DNA from: Bacteroidota bacterium
GTDB taxonomy: Bacteria > Bacteroidota > Bacteroidia > JAHEXY01
Length of the DNA stretch: 64,000 bases
Direction: 5' to 3'
NCBI GenBank assembly: GCA_023251875.1
Contig: JAHEXY010000007.1
Span: 272,105 to 336,104, forward strand
Below are positions 42,801 through 49,917 of this stretch, in pieces (position 1 is the first letter of the stretch; every line of letters begins with the position of its first letter). The position numbers and the translations under genes are program-made. The notes beneath the pieces were generated by a model that saw only the letters and a program-made list of their open reading frames with translations, ran no database searches and was not told the origin of the DNA.

Positions 42801-43625
42801 TTAACTAAGCAAATTTTTTATGAATTCAATATAGAAGGCCTCATCTTCTTTAGGTGGGATTAATCCGGCAGCGGCCATAATTTTGCCAATTAGAATATAA
42901 GTATTGTTCTTTGAGTGAATACGTTCACCTTTTTTTCTTTTCTTATGGTGAATATTAACTTTTGTTGAGTTAAGATAATTATAAAGTCCTTTTGTATATT
43001 CCTTCTTATCTTGACTTTGAAAGTTTAGCCTCTTGCCACTTTTCAAATTTTTATTTAAAAGTAGTTTATATGATTCCGCTCTTATGGAATAGGGTTTTCC
43101 AAAGTGGGAGTTAATTAAAATAAAAAAACCTTTTTTTAAAAAGCTTAATGAGTGTTCGTCCGTGAATGATTGGTTTTCTGATTTATTTTCGCCACCGCTT
43201 TTAGTAGTAATAGAAAAACTGCAAATACTTGCTCCATCATTCGCTATACTCTTTATGGTTTCAAAAGCATTGATATATGATTTGTAATTTTCATCATACT
43301 CTTCAATGTTTTTTATTTTTGTTCCATAAAGCATATTTAGCCAACAAAACAATATGTTCTCTTTAATAATTTCCGGAAAATCGTATTGTATCAAAATATT
43401 ATTAATAGCAGTGTATTCATGATCGTTAACATAATAATCCGATTTACCGCCATAAAATTCTGATAAAGCAGCATTATGAAGAAACATTTGATAGTTAAAT
43501 TCCGAATCGTCTGGAGATGGCCGTCTGATTCTAATCTTTCCATCACTATGTTTAAAACAAGTTAGTATATCTTCTACTTCTAGCTCTGATTTTCTATGGC
43601 TTACATGAATATTCTTTCTTCCCAT
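42801..43625 (-). CDS. Element-borne protein of unknown function
   Basis: 274 residues, no signal peptide, no membrane helix and no motif I recognise. The N-terminal 40 residues are basic (GRKNIHVSHRKSELEVED), followed by a helical region with many aromatic residues (NYQMFLHNAALSEFYGGKSD, FCWLNMLYGTKIKNIEEYD) and a Lys-rich segment near 230 (NIHHKKRKKGERIHSKNN). Position between the integrase and the excisionase/primase genes suggests a role in transfer, excision or regulation (RteC-like proteins sit in comparable places in Bacteroides elements), but I see no convincing RteC similarity. Likely read separately from its neighbours, with 147 and 175 bases on either side. Confidence 0.6.
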   Translation of the reverse strand: MGRKNIHVSHRKSELEVEDILTCFKHSDGKIRIRRPSPDDSEFNYQMFLHNAALSEFYGGKSDYYVNDHEYTAINNILIQYDFPEIIKENILFCWLNMLYGTKIKNIEEYDENYKSYINAFETIKSIANDGASICSFSITTKSGGENKSENQSFTDEHSLSFLKKGFFILINSHFGKPYSIRAESYKLLLNKNLKSGKRLNFQSQDKKEYTKGLYNYLNSTKVNIHHKKRKKGERIHSKNNTYILIGKIMAAAGLIPPKEDEAFYIEFIKNLLS

Positions 43626-43772
43626 GTAGCAAAATTAAGCAAATAACACAAAAATAGATTTGATTACTATGCTTTGAAATAAAAAAGATTTTTCATGTAC
43701 AAAACGGCTAAGTAACTAATGAGAAATATTGTTATTACTTCTGTCTTTTATCTCACCATTTAAAATACCCTC

Positions 43773-45014
43773 CTATGTTGTAAAAGATTCTACAAGCGTT
43801 TGAGCACCCATTTTAGCCATAAGCACATTTACATCATTATTTATTTTAGCAGGGTTTCTTTTCATATAAAATTGTAGTGTTGAGAGTTTGGCATGTCCTA
43901 CAAAACCTTGGGCAGTTTCAAGGGGCACATCATTGGCTAGTATAACATTATTAATAAAAAAATAGCGTCCTAAATGGGTATGTAGGGTTTTAGTTATGCC
44001 ACATAAATCTGCTACTTCTTTTAAATAGGCATTAAATCTTTGGTTCGATGGTACAGGTAATAATTTTTCATGCACTTTACATTCAATATCATTTTTATGT
44101 TTCTCAATTATTCTATCCGCTTCCGGTAATAAGGGAATATGGCATGGCATACCGGTTTTTTGTCGTTCTATATAAATCCATTTTCGGCCATCATTACCAA
44201 TATTAATATTCTTGCTTGTAAGTAAAGCAAGGTCTTTATAAGCGAGGCCTGTGTAACACATCATTAAAAACAGGTCTCTTACTACTTCAATTCGTTTTAT
44301 AGAAAATTGTTTATCGGCAATCCTATTTAATTCATCATTGCTTAAACATTCTCTATTAACTGTTTTGTAGGATAGCTTATAATTTAGAAATGGATTTTTC
44401 ACATAATCATTAGCTACAGCAATTCTTATAATTTTTTTTAGGTGCTTAATATGCTTCATGGCACTATTGTGATTACAGCCGGATTCTGTTTTTAGGTAAA
44501 ATTCAAAGCCTGTGATAAATTTGTGGTCAATAGAATTAAGCAAAATATCATTTGAATTATATTGTTTTAGGATATAGCTTTTAAGGTGTTTTAATGTAGT
44601 GCCATAGCAATCAATTGTACTTTCGGTATAATCCTGCCCGATTAATTTTTCCATTTTGTTCATTTCTTGAGTAAAAAATTCTATGAACTGTAAATGTTTG
44701 TCATCTTTGTTCAGCAATAAATTTCTAAGTGCAAATGCAGTTGGAGAACTTCCAGCCTCCTCCATATCCCTTACCTTATTATAGATTTGAACCCGTTTGC
44801 TGGTTAAATAATCATTCAGGGTTTGGGCTTCAAGGGTTGCCCCTTTAGCTTTGTTCTTTTTAATATCCCACAAGTTTGGTTTTACACTTCGCTTAAGCGA
44901 AAACTCAACACTTTCTCCGTTGATGGTTACTCGCATATAAACGGGAGCCTCTCCGTTTCTAAGAAGCTTAGTTTTTTTGATGTAAAAAAGTAAGCTAAAG
45001 GTTGTTCTTTGCAT
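43773..45014 (-). CDS. Tyrosine site-specific recombinase (element integrase)
   Basis: 413-residue Bacteroidota-type integrase that catalyses insertion into and excision from tRNA-Asp. It has an arm-binding N-terminal domain (MQRTTFSLLFYIKKTKLLRN, PVYMRVTINGESVEFSLKRS), a SAM-like core-binding domain (about 105-200, IDCYGTTLKHLKSYILKQYN) and a catalytic domain. Conserved residues are the Lys in RQKTGMPCHI, H-x-x-R in HTHLGRYFF, the His in VGHAKLST and Tyr in LQFYMK. The first catalytic Arg position reads YTGLAYKDL, with Ala in place of Arg, as in IntDOT-like enzymes. The start ATG at 45014 is chosen; the 43-codon extension to 45143 crosses the repeat region. It is near the right end, transcribed away from tRNA-Asp. 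Confidence 0.93.
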   Translation of the reverse strand: MQRTTFSLLFYIKKTKLLRNGEAPVYMRVTINGESVEFSLKRSVKPNLWDIKKNKAKGATLEAQTLNDYLTSKRVQIYNKVRDMEEAGSSPTAFALRNLLLNKDDKHLQFIEFFTQEMNKMEKLIGQDYTESTIDCYGTTLKHLKSYILKQYNSNDILLNSIDHKFITGFEFYLKTESGCNHNSAMKHIKHLKKIIRIAVANDYVKNPFLNYKLSYKTVNRECLSNDELNRIADKQFSIKRIEVVRDLFLMMCYTGLAYKDLALLTSKNINIGNDGRKWIYIERQKTGMPCHIPLLPEADRIIEKHKNDIECKVHEKLLPVPSNQRFNAYLKEVADLCGITKTLHTHLGRYFFINNVILANDVPLETAQGFVGHAKLSTLQFYMKRNPAKINNDVNVLMAKMGAQTLVESFTT

Positions 45015-45097
45015 GTCCAATAATTTTGATTGTAAAATTACTTTGAGTTGGATATTCCAACAAATGCATAATAAAGCAGGACAGTGAATTACAGCCA

Positions 45098-45141
45098 ATT
45101 CGTTGGACTTTTTTAGTGCTATAAAAAGTCCAACGAATAGC
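45098..45141. repeat. Arm-type inverted repeat at the right element end
   Basis: ATTCGTTGGACTTTTT (45098-45113) and AAAAAGTCCAACGAAT (45123-45138) are perfect 16-base inverted repeats with a 9-base spacer. The right copy extended to 45141 matches 27888-27906 near the left end at 18 of 19 positions. Likely integrase arm sites between the integrase gene and the tRNA attachment site. Confidence 0.7.
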
Positions 45142-45189
45142 ACACTTGCAAAGGAATGAAATAGGAAGAAAGCAAATACCCTAAAAAGC

Positions 45190-45217
45190 GAAAAGCCCTG
45201 ATTTACCAGAGCTTTTC
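45190..45217 (-). terminator. Terminator downstream of tRNA-Asp, supplied by the element
   Basis: GAAAAGC-C-CTG (45190-45200) pairs with CAG-A-GCTTTTC (45207-45217) around a 6-base loop; on the minus strand the stem is followed by TTTTCGCTTTTT. It lies 28 bases after the tRNA 3' end, inside the element, and would replace the native hairpin at 27767-27813 moved away by integration. Confidence 0.65.
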
Positions 45218-45245
45218 ATTGTTTTGCTTTTGTTTGATTTTAAAT

Positions 45246-45322
45246 TGGCGGTCCGGACGGGACTCGAACCCGCGACCCCATGCGTGACAGGCATGTATTC
45301 TAACCAACTGAACTACCGAACC
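45246..45322 (-). tRNA. tRNA-Asp (anticodon GTC)
   Basis: Full cloverleaf on the minus strand: acceptor GGTTCGG/CCGGACC, anticodon stem CATGC/GCATG with loop CTGTCAC (anticodon GTC), T arm GCGGG-TTCGAGT-CCCGT, discriminator G and encoded CCA (45246-45248). A promoter with TTTG, 20 bases, TAAATTTG lies 39-70 bases upstream. Its 3' 24 bases are the attachment site of the integrated element, and the reconstituted gene remains intact. Confidence 0.96.
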
Positions 45323-45360
45323 TTGTGAAATACGCTTCGCGAAATACCACAATTATGCTG

Positions 45361-45392
45361 CAAATTTACGCTATTTTATTTGATTAGACAAA
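45361..45392 (-). promoter_or_regulatory. tRNA-Asp promoter (TTTG, N20, TAAATTTG)
   Basis: On the minus strand TTTG at 45392-45389, a 20-base spacer and TAAATTTG at 45368-45361, placing the transcription start about 30 bases before the tRNA. The same architecture and spacing occurs before the tRNA-like gene at 54250. Confidence 0.72.
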
Positions 45393-45402
45393 ATTAATGC
45401 AC

Positions 45403-46167
45403 TTATAAATCAATAAGCTTATAAGATATGCTTTCTATTCCATTTAAATGAGGAGCTGCCATTTGTTGGGTAATCTGTATATAATAGTTGCCTTCTTTTG
45501 CCATTTTAAATTCTTCAAGTGCAAGCATTACTGATTTACTGATATAATCAAGTTGCGCACCTTTATTTACAGTAATAGTTTTATCTAATAAAATAATACC
45601 ATCAACCGGGCTAACAGCTTTTACTTTTAAAAATAATTGATCGTAGGCATAATTCTCAGTTGTTTTAATGGCTATTTCCACTTTTTGTTTTTTGATATCT
45701 TGCTTATTGATTCTAAATAATACTTGCTCATTTGCTTGCCATATAGTGCCAGTAAATTTTCTTATACCGTCAATCTCTTGTGTTTCGTTTATTGGAGAAA
45801 ATTTATAAGTAAATTCTCCTTTTATGCTGTCTAATTTAGTGAGGCCTTGTGTATGCAAATACAAATTTGCTGTAAGGGTTGAGCCCTTGAGCAATTTAAT
45901 TTCCTTTATATTTCCTTGAAAATTTTCATCCACATAATAATAATCTGTAACGGTATCTTTATCTATGATATAATCTATGCGAATAAAAATATCATGGGTT
46001 AATTCTGATGGATTAAATTGTAAACGAAAAGTAGCTAGTTGAGATAATTCGCTCACAAAAGCCAATTTTACGGGAGTTTCAACCGAAAGAGATGTAAATG
46101 TAATTCCGTAAGAAAATTTTAGAATTAGTAGAAAACAAAATAAAATTGCAGAAATAGACTTAGGCAT
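45403..46167 (-). CDS. Exported protein of unknown function (second half faintly GldH-like)
   Basis: 254 residues with an N-terminal signal peptide (about 1-21, AILFCFLLILKFSYG). The rest is beta-rich and appears to be two similar domains: about 25-135 (RLQFNPSELTHDIFIRIDYI) and about 150-254 (VLFRINKQDIKKQKVEIAIK, FKMAKEGNYYIQITQQMAAP, LNGIESISYKLIDL). The final segment recalls the strand order and closing 'bar glutamine-methionine, L-x-GI-x-S' of GldH gliding-motility lipoproteins, but the lipoprotein Cys is absent and I do not press it. It starts five bases after the DUF58 gene ends, so they form an operon. Function unknown. Confidence 0.6.
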   Translation of the reverse strand: MPKSISAILFCFLLILKFSYGITFTSLSVETPVKLAFVSELSQLATFRLQFNPSELTHDIFIRIDYIIDKDTVTDYYYVDENFQGNIKEIKLLKGSTLTANLYLHTQGLTKLDSIKGEFTYKFSPINETQEIDGIRKFTGTIWQANEQVLFRINKQDIKKQKVEIAIKTTENYAYDQLFLKVKAVSPVDGIILLDKTITVNKGAQLDYISKSVMLALEEFKMAKEGNYYIQITQQMAAPHLNGIESISYKLIDL

Positions 46168-46171
46168 CGCA

Positions 46172-47095
46172 TTAACTCATTTTAATTCGTTTGATAAGAT
46201 AGGGCAATAATACCTGGTTGAACCCTTGATTGATATCTGCTTCAATAAATTCAATGCCGTACTGGCCACACTTATGTTTTAATTCTTGTTTGTAGGCTTG
46301 TATGGCTTTAGTATAGGTAGTTTTTACTTCATTAGGATGAACCTTAACTTCTTCTCCACTTTCTACATCAATAAAATTATGCGGCCGATTTTCAAACTCA
46401 AAATCCATTTCTTTTTTCTTATCTACTACATGAAATAATAAAATTTCATGTTTATTGTATTTTAAATGTTGAAGTGCTGCAAATAAATCATCTTTTGTTT
46501 CAGCAGCATTATCAAACATATCACTAAAAACTAAAACGAGAGAGCGTTTGTGAATACGATCAGCAATTTCATGCAAAGCAGAAGATGCAAAAGTTGTTTT
46601 TCTGGTTTCGGTAGAAATGGGAATCAACAATCTCTCTAATTCACTAATTAAAAGTTTATGGTGTAATGACGTTGATTTTGGGCCAATTGCAGATTCAATT
46701 TTATCTGAAAAAATATACAAGCCCATTGCATCACGTTGCTTCTTGAGCATATGCATTATGGCTGCTGCTGCATAACATGAAAAACTAATTTTATTGAGCA
46801 ATTTTCCATTATCGAAAGGAAAATACATGGAGGAAGAATTGTCTATAATGGTGTAGCAACGTAAATTGGTTTCTTCTTCAAAATTTTTGACAAAGAGTTT
46901 ATCCGTACGTGCAAAAAGTTTCCAATCAATATTTTTGGTCGATTCTCCTTTATTGTAAATTTTATGTTCGGCAAATTCTACCGAAAAACCATGGTAGGGA
47001 CTTTTATGCAAACCGGTAATAAAACCTTCAACAGCTTGTTTGGCAATAAGGCTCAAATGGCCATACTGTTGAAGTTGTTCTTGGTCTATACGCAT
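46172..47095 (-). CDS. DUF58 protein
   Basis: 307-residue DUF58 family protein. The family is recognised by YNKGESTKNIDWKLFARTDK near residues 48-67 (the D-W-x-x-x-A-R signature) and by the following VWA-like domain with a MIDAS-type DNSSSMYF near residue 88 and LVLVFSDMFDNAAETKDDLF near 180. Members are commonly encoded with a MoxR AAA ATPase and VWA membrane proteins (Bat operon); neither is adjacent here. It probably acts as a cytoplasmic adaptor in folding or assembly of partner proteins, but the role is poorly defined. Complete length. The upstream 47096-47184 spacer holds an AACAACTAACAAC-type repeat. Confidence 0.87.
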   Translation of the reverse strand: MRIDQEQLQQYGHLSLIAKQAVEGFITGLHKSPYHGFSVEFAEHKIYNKGESTKNIDWKLFARTDKLFVKNFEEETNLRCYTIIDNSSSMYFPFDNGKLLNKISFSCYAAAAIMHMLKKQRDAMGLYIFSDKIESAIGPKSTSLHHKLLISELERLLIPISTETRKTTFASSALHEIADRIHKRSLVLVFSDMFDNAAETKDDLFAALQHLKYNKHEILLFHVVDKKKEMDFEFENRPHNFIDVESGEEVKVHPNEVKTTYTKAIQAYKQELKHKCGQYGIEFIEADINQGFNQVLLPYLIKRIKMS

Positions 47096-47100
47096 AAAAC

Positions 47101-47180
47101 TAGTTGTTAGTTATTCGTTATTTTTGTTCGTTATTTGAAAATAGCTTTTCCCTAACAACAAACAAAAACAACTAACAACG
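47101..47180. repeat. Intergenic GTTATTCGTTATT / AACAACTAACAAC repeat
   Basis: Inverted-repeat-like block of the same composition and motif as 11007-11068, lying between trxA and the DUF58 gene. Confidence 0.45.
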
Positions 47181-47184
47181 ATGT

Positions 47185-47499
47185 TTAAAGAATTGCATTC
47201 AATTTAGCTGTTAATACCGACTTTGGCGCAGCACCAACATGTTTGTCTACAATTTGTCCGTTTTTGAAGAATAAAATGGTAGGGATATTACGAATGCCAT
47301 AAGTTGCAGAAATGGAGTTATTATCGACATCAACTTTACCCACAATTGCTTTACCATCAAAGTCTTTTGAAATTTCTTCTACAATGGGTCCTACCATACG
47401 GCAAGGACCACACCATTCAGCCCAAAAATCAATCATTACAGGTTTGTCAGACTTTAATACTGTTTGTTCAAAGTTTGAATCAGTTATTTCTAATGCCAT
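47185..47499 (-). CDS. trxA: Thioredoxin
   Basis: Cytoplasmic disulfide reductase. 104 residues, full length, with the active site WAEWCGPCRM near residues 26-35, the cis-Pro segment IRNIPTILFFKNGQ near 72-85 and the GAAPKSVL loop. No signal peptide, so a cytosolic reductant serving ribonucleotide reductase, methionine sulfoxide reductase and others. Transcribed alone toward the DUF58 gene; the likely promoter is at 47602-47609. Downstream, the 5' spacer of dnaE-side genes is unrelated. Confidence 0.97.
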   Translation of the reverse strand: MALEITDSNFEQTVLKSDKPVMIDFWAEWCGPCRMVGPIVEEISKDFDGKAIVGKVDVDNNSISATYGIRNIPTILFFKNGQIVDKHVGAAPKSVLTAKLNAIL

Positions 47500-47601
47500 A
47501 GTTTTAAATTAAGAATTTATAATGCAAAATTAAGAATTGAAATACGCTTAGTCAAAAAGGTTGCCAAAAAGATAATACGCCATCTTGGCATTGCTAAGCT
47601 T

Positions 47602-47609
47602 CAAAGATA
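47602..47609 (-). promoter_or_regulatory. Candidate trxA -7 box
   Basis: CAAAGATA reads TATCTTTG (TAnnTTTG) on the minus strand, 103 bases before the trxA start; a CAA about 20 bases further upstream could be the -33 element. The long leader makes this less certain. Confidence 0.42.
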
Positions 47610-47658
47610 TAGTAAGATGACAAAACAAACAATAAAAACAAGAGGATTCATATTTATT

Positions 47659-48471
47659 TCATTTCCACCAATAATCCTTATTTTCAATATAATGACCCTC
47701 CTTATCTAGTTTTCCATAGAATTTCCAACCATTTTTCAGGTACTTTTCTGTAACATAAGTTTCGTTTAATTTAAAATCTCCGGTAAATTCAAAAGGCAGT
47801 AAGCCAATTCCCCAAATACATTTTTCTGTTTGTTTTAGATCTCTGTTTTTCCAAATTCCTACAAATGTATTATTCATGTAGTAATCTGAATTATTTCCAT
47901 GATAAAAACTAAATTTATTTGTTGAAGTATCAAGATTTAATATTGTTTGTAATATCCCATTTAATTGAGCAATTGGTTTTTGATTTGAAGATATACGAAA
48001 ATTACATTTTGAGATAAGCGTAGTAAGGTAAGTAAGATTAGGTGTTGTTTCATCTCCTTCAGTAAACCTATCAAAAAAAATATTAGCGATTCTTATTTTT
48101 CCATCAAAATAACTAATTGCGTCTTCTATTTTTACTTTTCCCCTTACTTGATATATTGAGGAATCTATTTTATAAATCGTATCAAAATAAATTCGAGTTC
48201 TAATATACTCTTCGCTAAAAATACCATTAGCAAACTGGTTTTGTTCTCTAAAAAAACTACTGAAATTTACAGAGAGAAATTTATTTATTACATCCTTTAA
48301 TCTCGTATTGTCATATCCAGCAGATCTAATATAATAGGGAATTAAAAACTCATTGCGATAATCTTTTTTTAAAGCATTGTTATCTTGAGAATATGCAAAA
48401 GGCAAACAGATAGATATAACACAAATAAAAAACGTAAAACGTAAAAATATCTTACCCCAAGAGTTATGCAT
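47659..48471 (-). CDS. Exported protein of unknown function
   Basis: 270 residues from the ATG at 48471 (MHNSWGKIFLRFTFFICVI), a signal peptide ending near AYSQ (about residue 29). Extending the frame to 48636 would add 55 codons overlapping the upstream gene and is rejected. The mature part is mixed alpha/beta (NEFLIPYYIRSAGYDNTRLK, YEVRGKVKIEDAISYFDGKI-like, CIWGIGLLPFEFTGDFKLNE) and contains no known domain to my eye. The start is one base after the stop of the upstream gene, so the two exported proteins are co-translated and probably work together. T9SS sorting tail absent. Confidence 0.62.
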   Translation of the reverse strand: MHNSWGKIFLRFTFFICVISICLPFAYSQDNNALKKDYRNEFLIPYYIRSAGYDNTRLKDVINKFLSVNFSSFFREQNQFANGIFSEEYIRTRIYFDTIYKIDSSIYQVRGKVKIEDAISYFDGKIRIANIFFDRFTEGDETTPNLTYLTTLISKCNFRISSNQKPIAQLNGILQTILNLDTSTNKFSFYHGNNSDYYMNNTFVGIWKNRDLKQTEKCIWGIGLLPFEFTGDFKLNETYVTEKYLKNGWKFYGKLDKEGHYIENKDYWWK

Positions 48472-48472
48472 A

Positions 48473-49846
48473 TTAATAATAGGAGTAAAAATGATATTCT
48501 CCAGTATAGGGTCGATTTGCTTGGGCTTTTTCTTTAGAAATATAATGTAGGCCATCTGAATTAAAATGAGAGTCATTATAATAACATTCAGAAGAAATAA
48601 GACGACCTTCATTATCGTAAATATTCGCGCATTCATTGGAAGACTGAAAAATAGAATCCACTAATTTTTTAGATTTAGACAAATCAATATATTCTTTTAC
48701 ATAATATTTATAAAAATTAGCACTAATACTTCTAAAAGAGCCTGATTTTCTAAACTCATAAACATTTGAATCGATGGCTATAAGCTTTAAAGTATCAAAT
48801 CTATCATATATATAAATGATTGAATCTATAATTATAACATGATCTCCTCCATGGGGAGGCCTTTGTTTATGAATTACTTCTTTACCAATTAAAGAACCAA
48901 CATTATCATATACGTAGGTAATTGAATCTATAGCTGTTGTGCAAATTGCAGAATCCATGCGTATATAATCGAATCCATATCTGGTTACAATGCTGCTTTG
49001 TAATAGTCCTGAAGAGGAATATTTATAAGTAGTTGAATCAATCAGTTTCAAATTTTGTAAAGATTTTGTCTTTAATCTATATACAATAGCTGTGCTAGGC
49101 TCACTATTTGATGTTACACTATAAAGTAATAAACCTGATGAGGAATAAACAAAAATATCTGAATCTTGATAAAGGCCATTGCACTCACAGCGAATTATTT
49201 TAATTAAATGGCTGTTTTTATCATAAAACATTTTCCAATTTAGATCTAATTCCTCTCTCATGGGCTTAAAGTCAGACCAATTAAGACTCACTTTAGCATT
49301 CCATTCCGCAACTCCAACATTATTCTTATTATATTTTACCTTATATATTACTGTAGAATCCATAAAGACGGTATCGAGGACTCTCTTATACGTGATGCCA
49401 TTTTTAGAATAATAACTTGAATAACGATAATCAAGTCCATAACATGCAATTCTTCTTCCCAAAGAATCATATTGGTAAGCAAATCCGGCTAGCAACCATC
49501 CGTATTGATTCCCTGGCCCGCCACTGCGATAAATACTGGAAATAAGTTCGCCCCTAGTACCATATATTGTTTCAACTACTGTTGAGTCAGGATCACGCCC
49601 CCCATTAAAACCAAAATCTCGTTCATAAGGATCATGATTGGGATGATAAGACGAAATAGATATCTCAGAATGTAATTTAGAATCCTTAATAATTTTCATT
49701 TGCTCCTTTTCGTCTATTGTAATAATAGGTAATAGATAGGCATATTGTGCTTTTGCAAAAGCACAATAAAAAACGAAAACAAGAACGATGCTTTTTGTTG
49801 GATAATATTTAAAAAAACAAAATAGCTTATTGTAAAAATAAAACAT
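48473..49846 (-). CDS. Exported protein with YD-type repeats
   Basis: 457 residues from the ATG at 49846; the frame opens 14 codons upstream (49888). Signal peptide about residues 14-34 (IVLVFVFYCAFAKAQ). The mature protein contains several YD/RHS-like units (FAYQYDSLGRRIACYGLDYR, FVYSSSGLLLYSVTSN, YKYSSSGLLQSSIVTRYGFD, YVYDNVGSLIGKEVIHKQ, IYDNEGRLISSECYYN), each a strand-turn-strand resembling the sugar-binding or shell-forming repeats of RHS/MORN variants. Length of the repeat array is modest, so it is not an Rhs toxin shell. No catalytic domain and no T9SS tail is visible. Co-transcribed with the next exported protein. Confidence 0.65.
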   Translation of the reverse strand: MFYFYNKLFCFFKYYPTKSIVLVFVFYCAFAKAQYAYLLPIITIDEKEQMKIIKDSKLHSEISISSYHPNHDPYERDFGFNGGRDPDSTVVETIYGTRGELISSIYRSGGPGNQYGWLLAGFAYQYDSLGRRIACYGLDYRYSSYYSKNGITYKRVLDTVFMDSTVIYKVKYNKNNVGVAEWNAKVSLNWSDFKPMREELDLNWKMFYDKNSHLIKIIRCECNGLYQDSDIFVYSSSGLLLYSVTSNSEPSTAIVYRLKTKSLQNLKLIDSTTYKYSSSGLLQSSIVTRYGFDYIRMDSAICTTAIDSITYVYDNVGSLIGKEVIHKQRPPHGGDHVIIIDSIIYIYDRFDTLKLIAIDSNVYEFRKSGSFRSISANFYKYYVKEYIDLSKSKKLVDSIFQSSNECANIYDNEGRLISSECYYNDSHFNSDGLHYISKEKAQANRPYTGEYHFYSYY

Positions 49847-49917
49847 GCGATGGCTACGGGGGTAAATAATTATTTGTTTAACAAACAACTATCGTGCCAA
49901 GAGAAATCTTTTATTTT

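Larger units (their letters stand above)
27820..45271. mobile_element. 17.4-kb integrative element in tRNA-Asp carrying defence genes
   Basis: The boundaries are the 24-base direct repeats at 27820-27843 and 45248-45271. Inside the right end is a tyrosine recombinase reading toward the element interior, with an excisionase-like HTH protein and a primase-helicase; inside both ends are near-identical 19-base repeats (27888-27906 and 45123-45141) suited to be integrase arm sites. Cargo: two AbiE-type toxin-antitoxin pairs and a nuclease/helicase/methyltransferase cluster. No relaxase, T4SS or phage structural gene is present, so it is an integrative (possibly mobilisable) island rather than a conjugative element or prophage. 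All genes lie on the minus strand. Confidence 0.87.

Noticed and set aside
45015..45143. 43-codon N-terminal extension of the integrase
   Set aside because: The extension crosses the inverted arm repeats and does not resemble an arm-binding domain start; MQRTTFSLLF is the family-typical beginning.
48472..48636. Long 5' extension of the exported protein at 47659-48471
   Set aside because: It lies in the 3' part of the upstream gene in another frame; the ATG at 48471 is followed by a clear signal peptide one base after the upstream stop.
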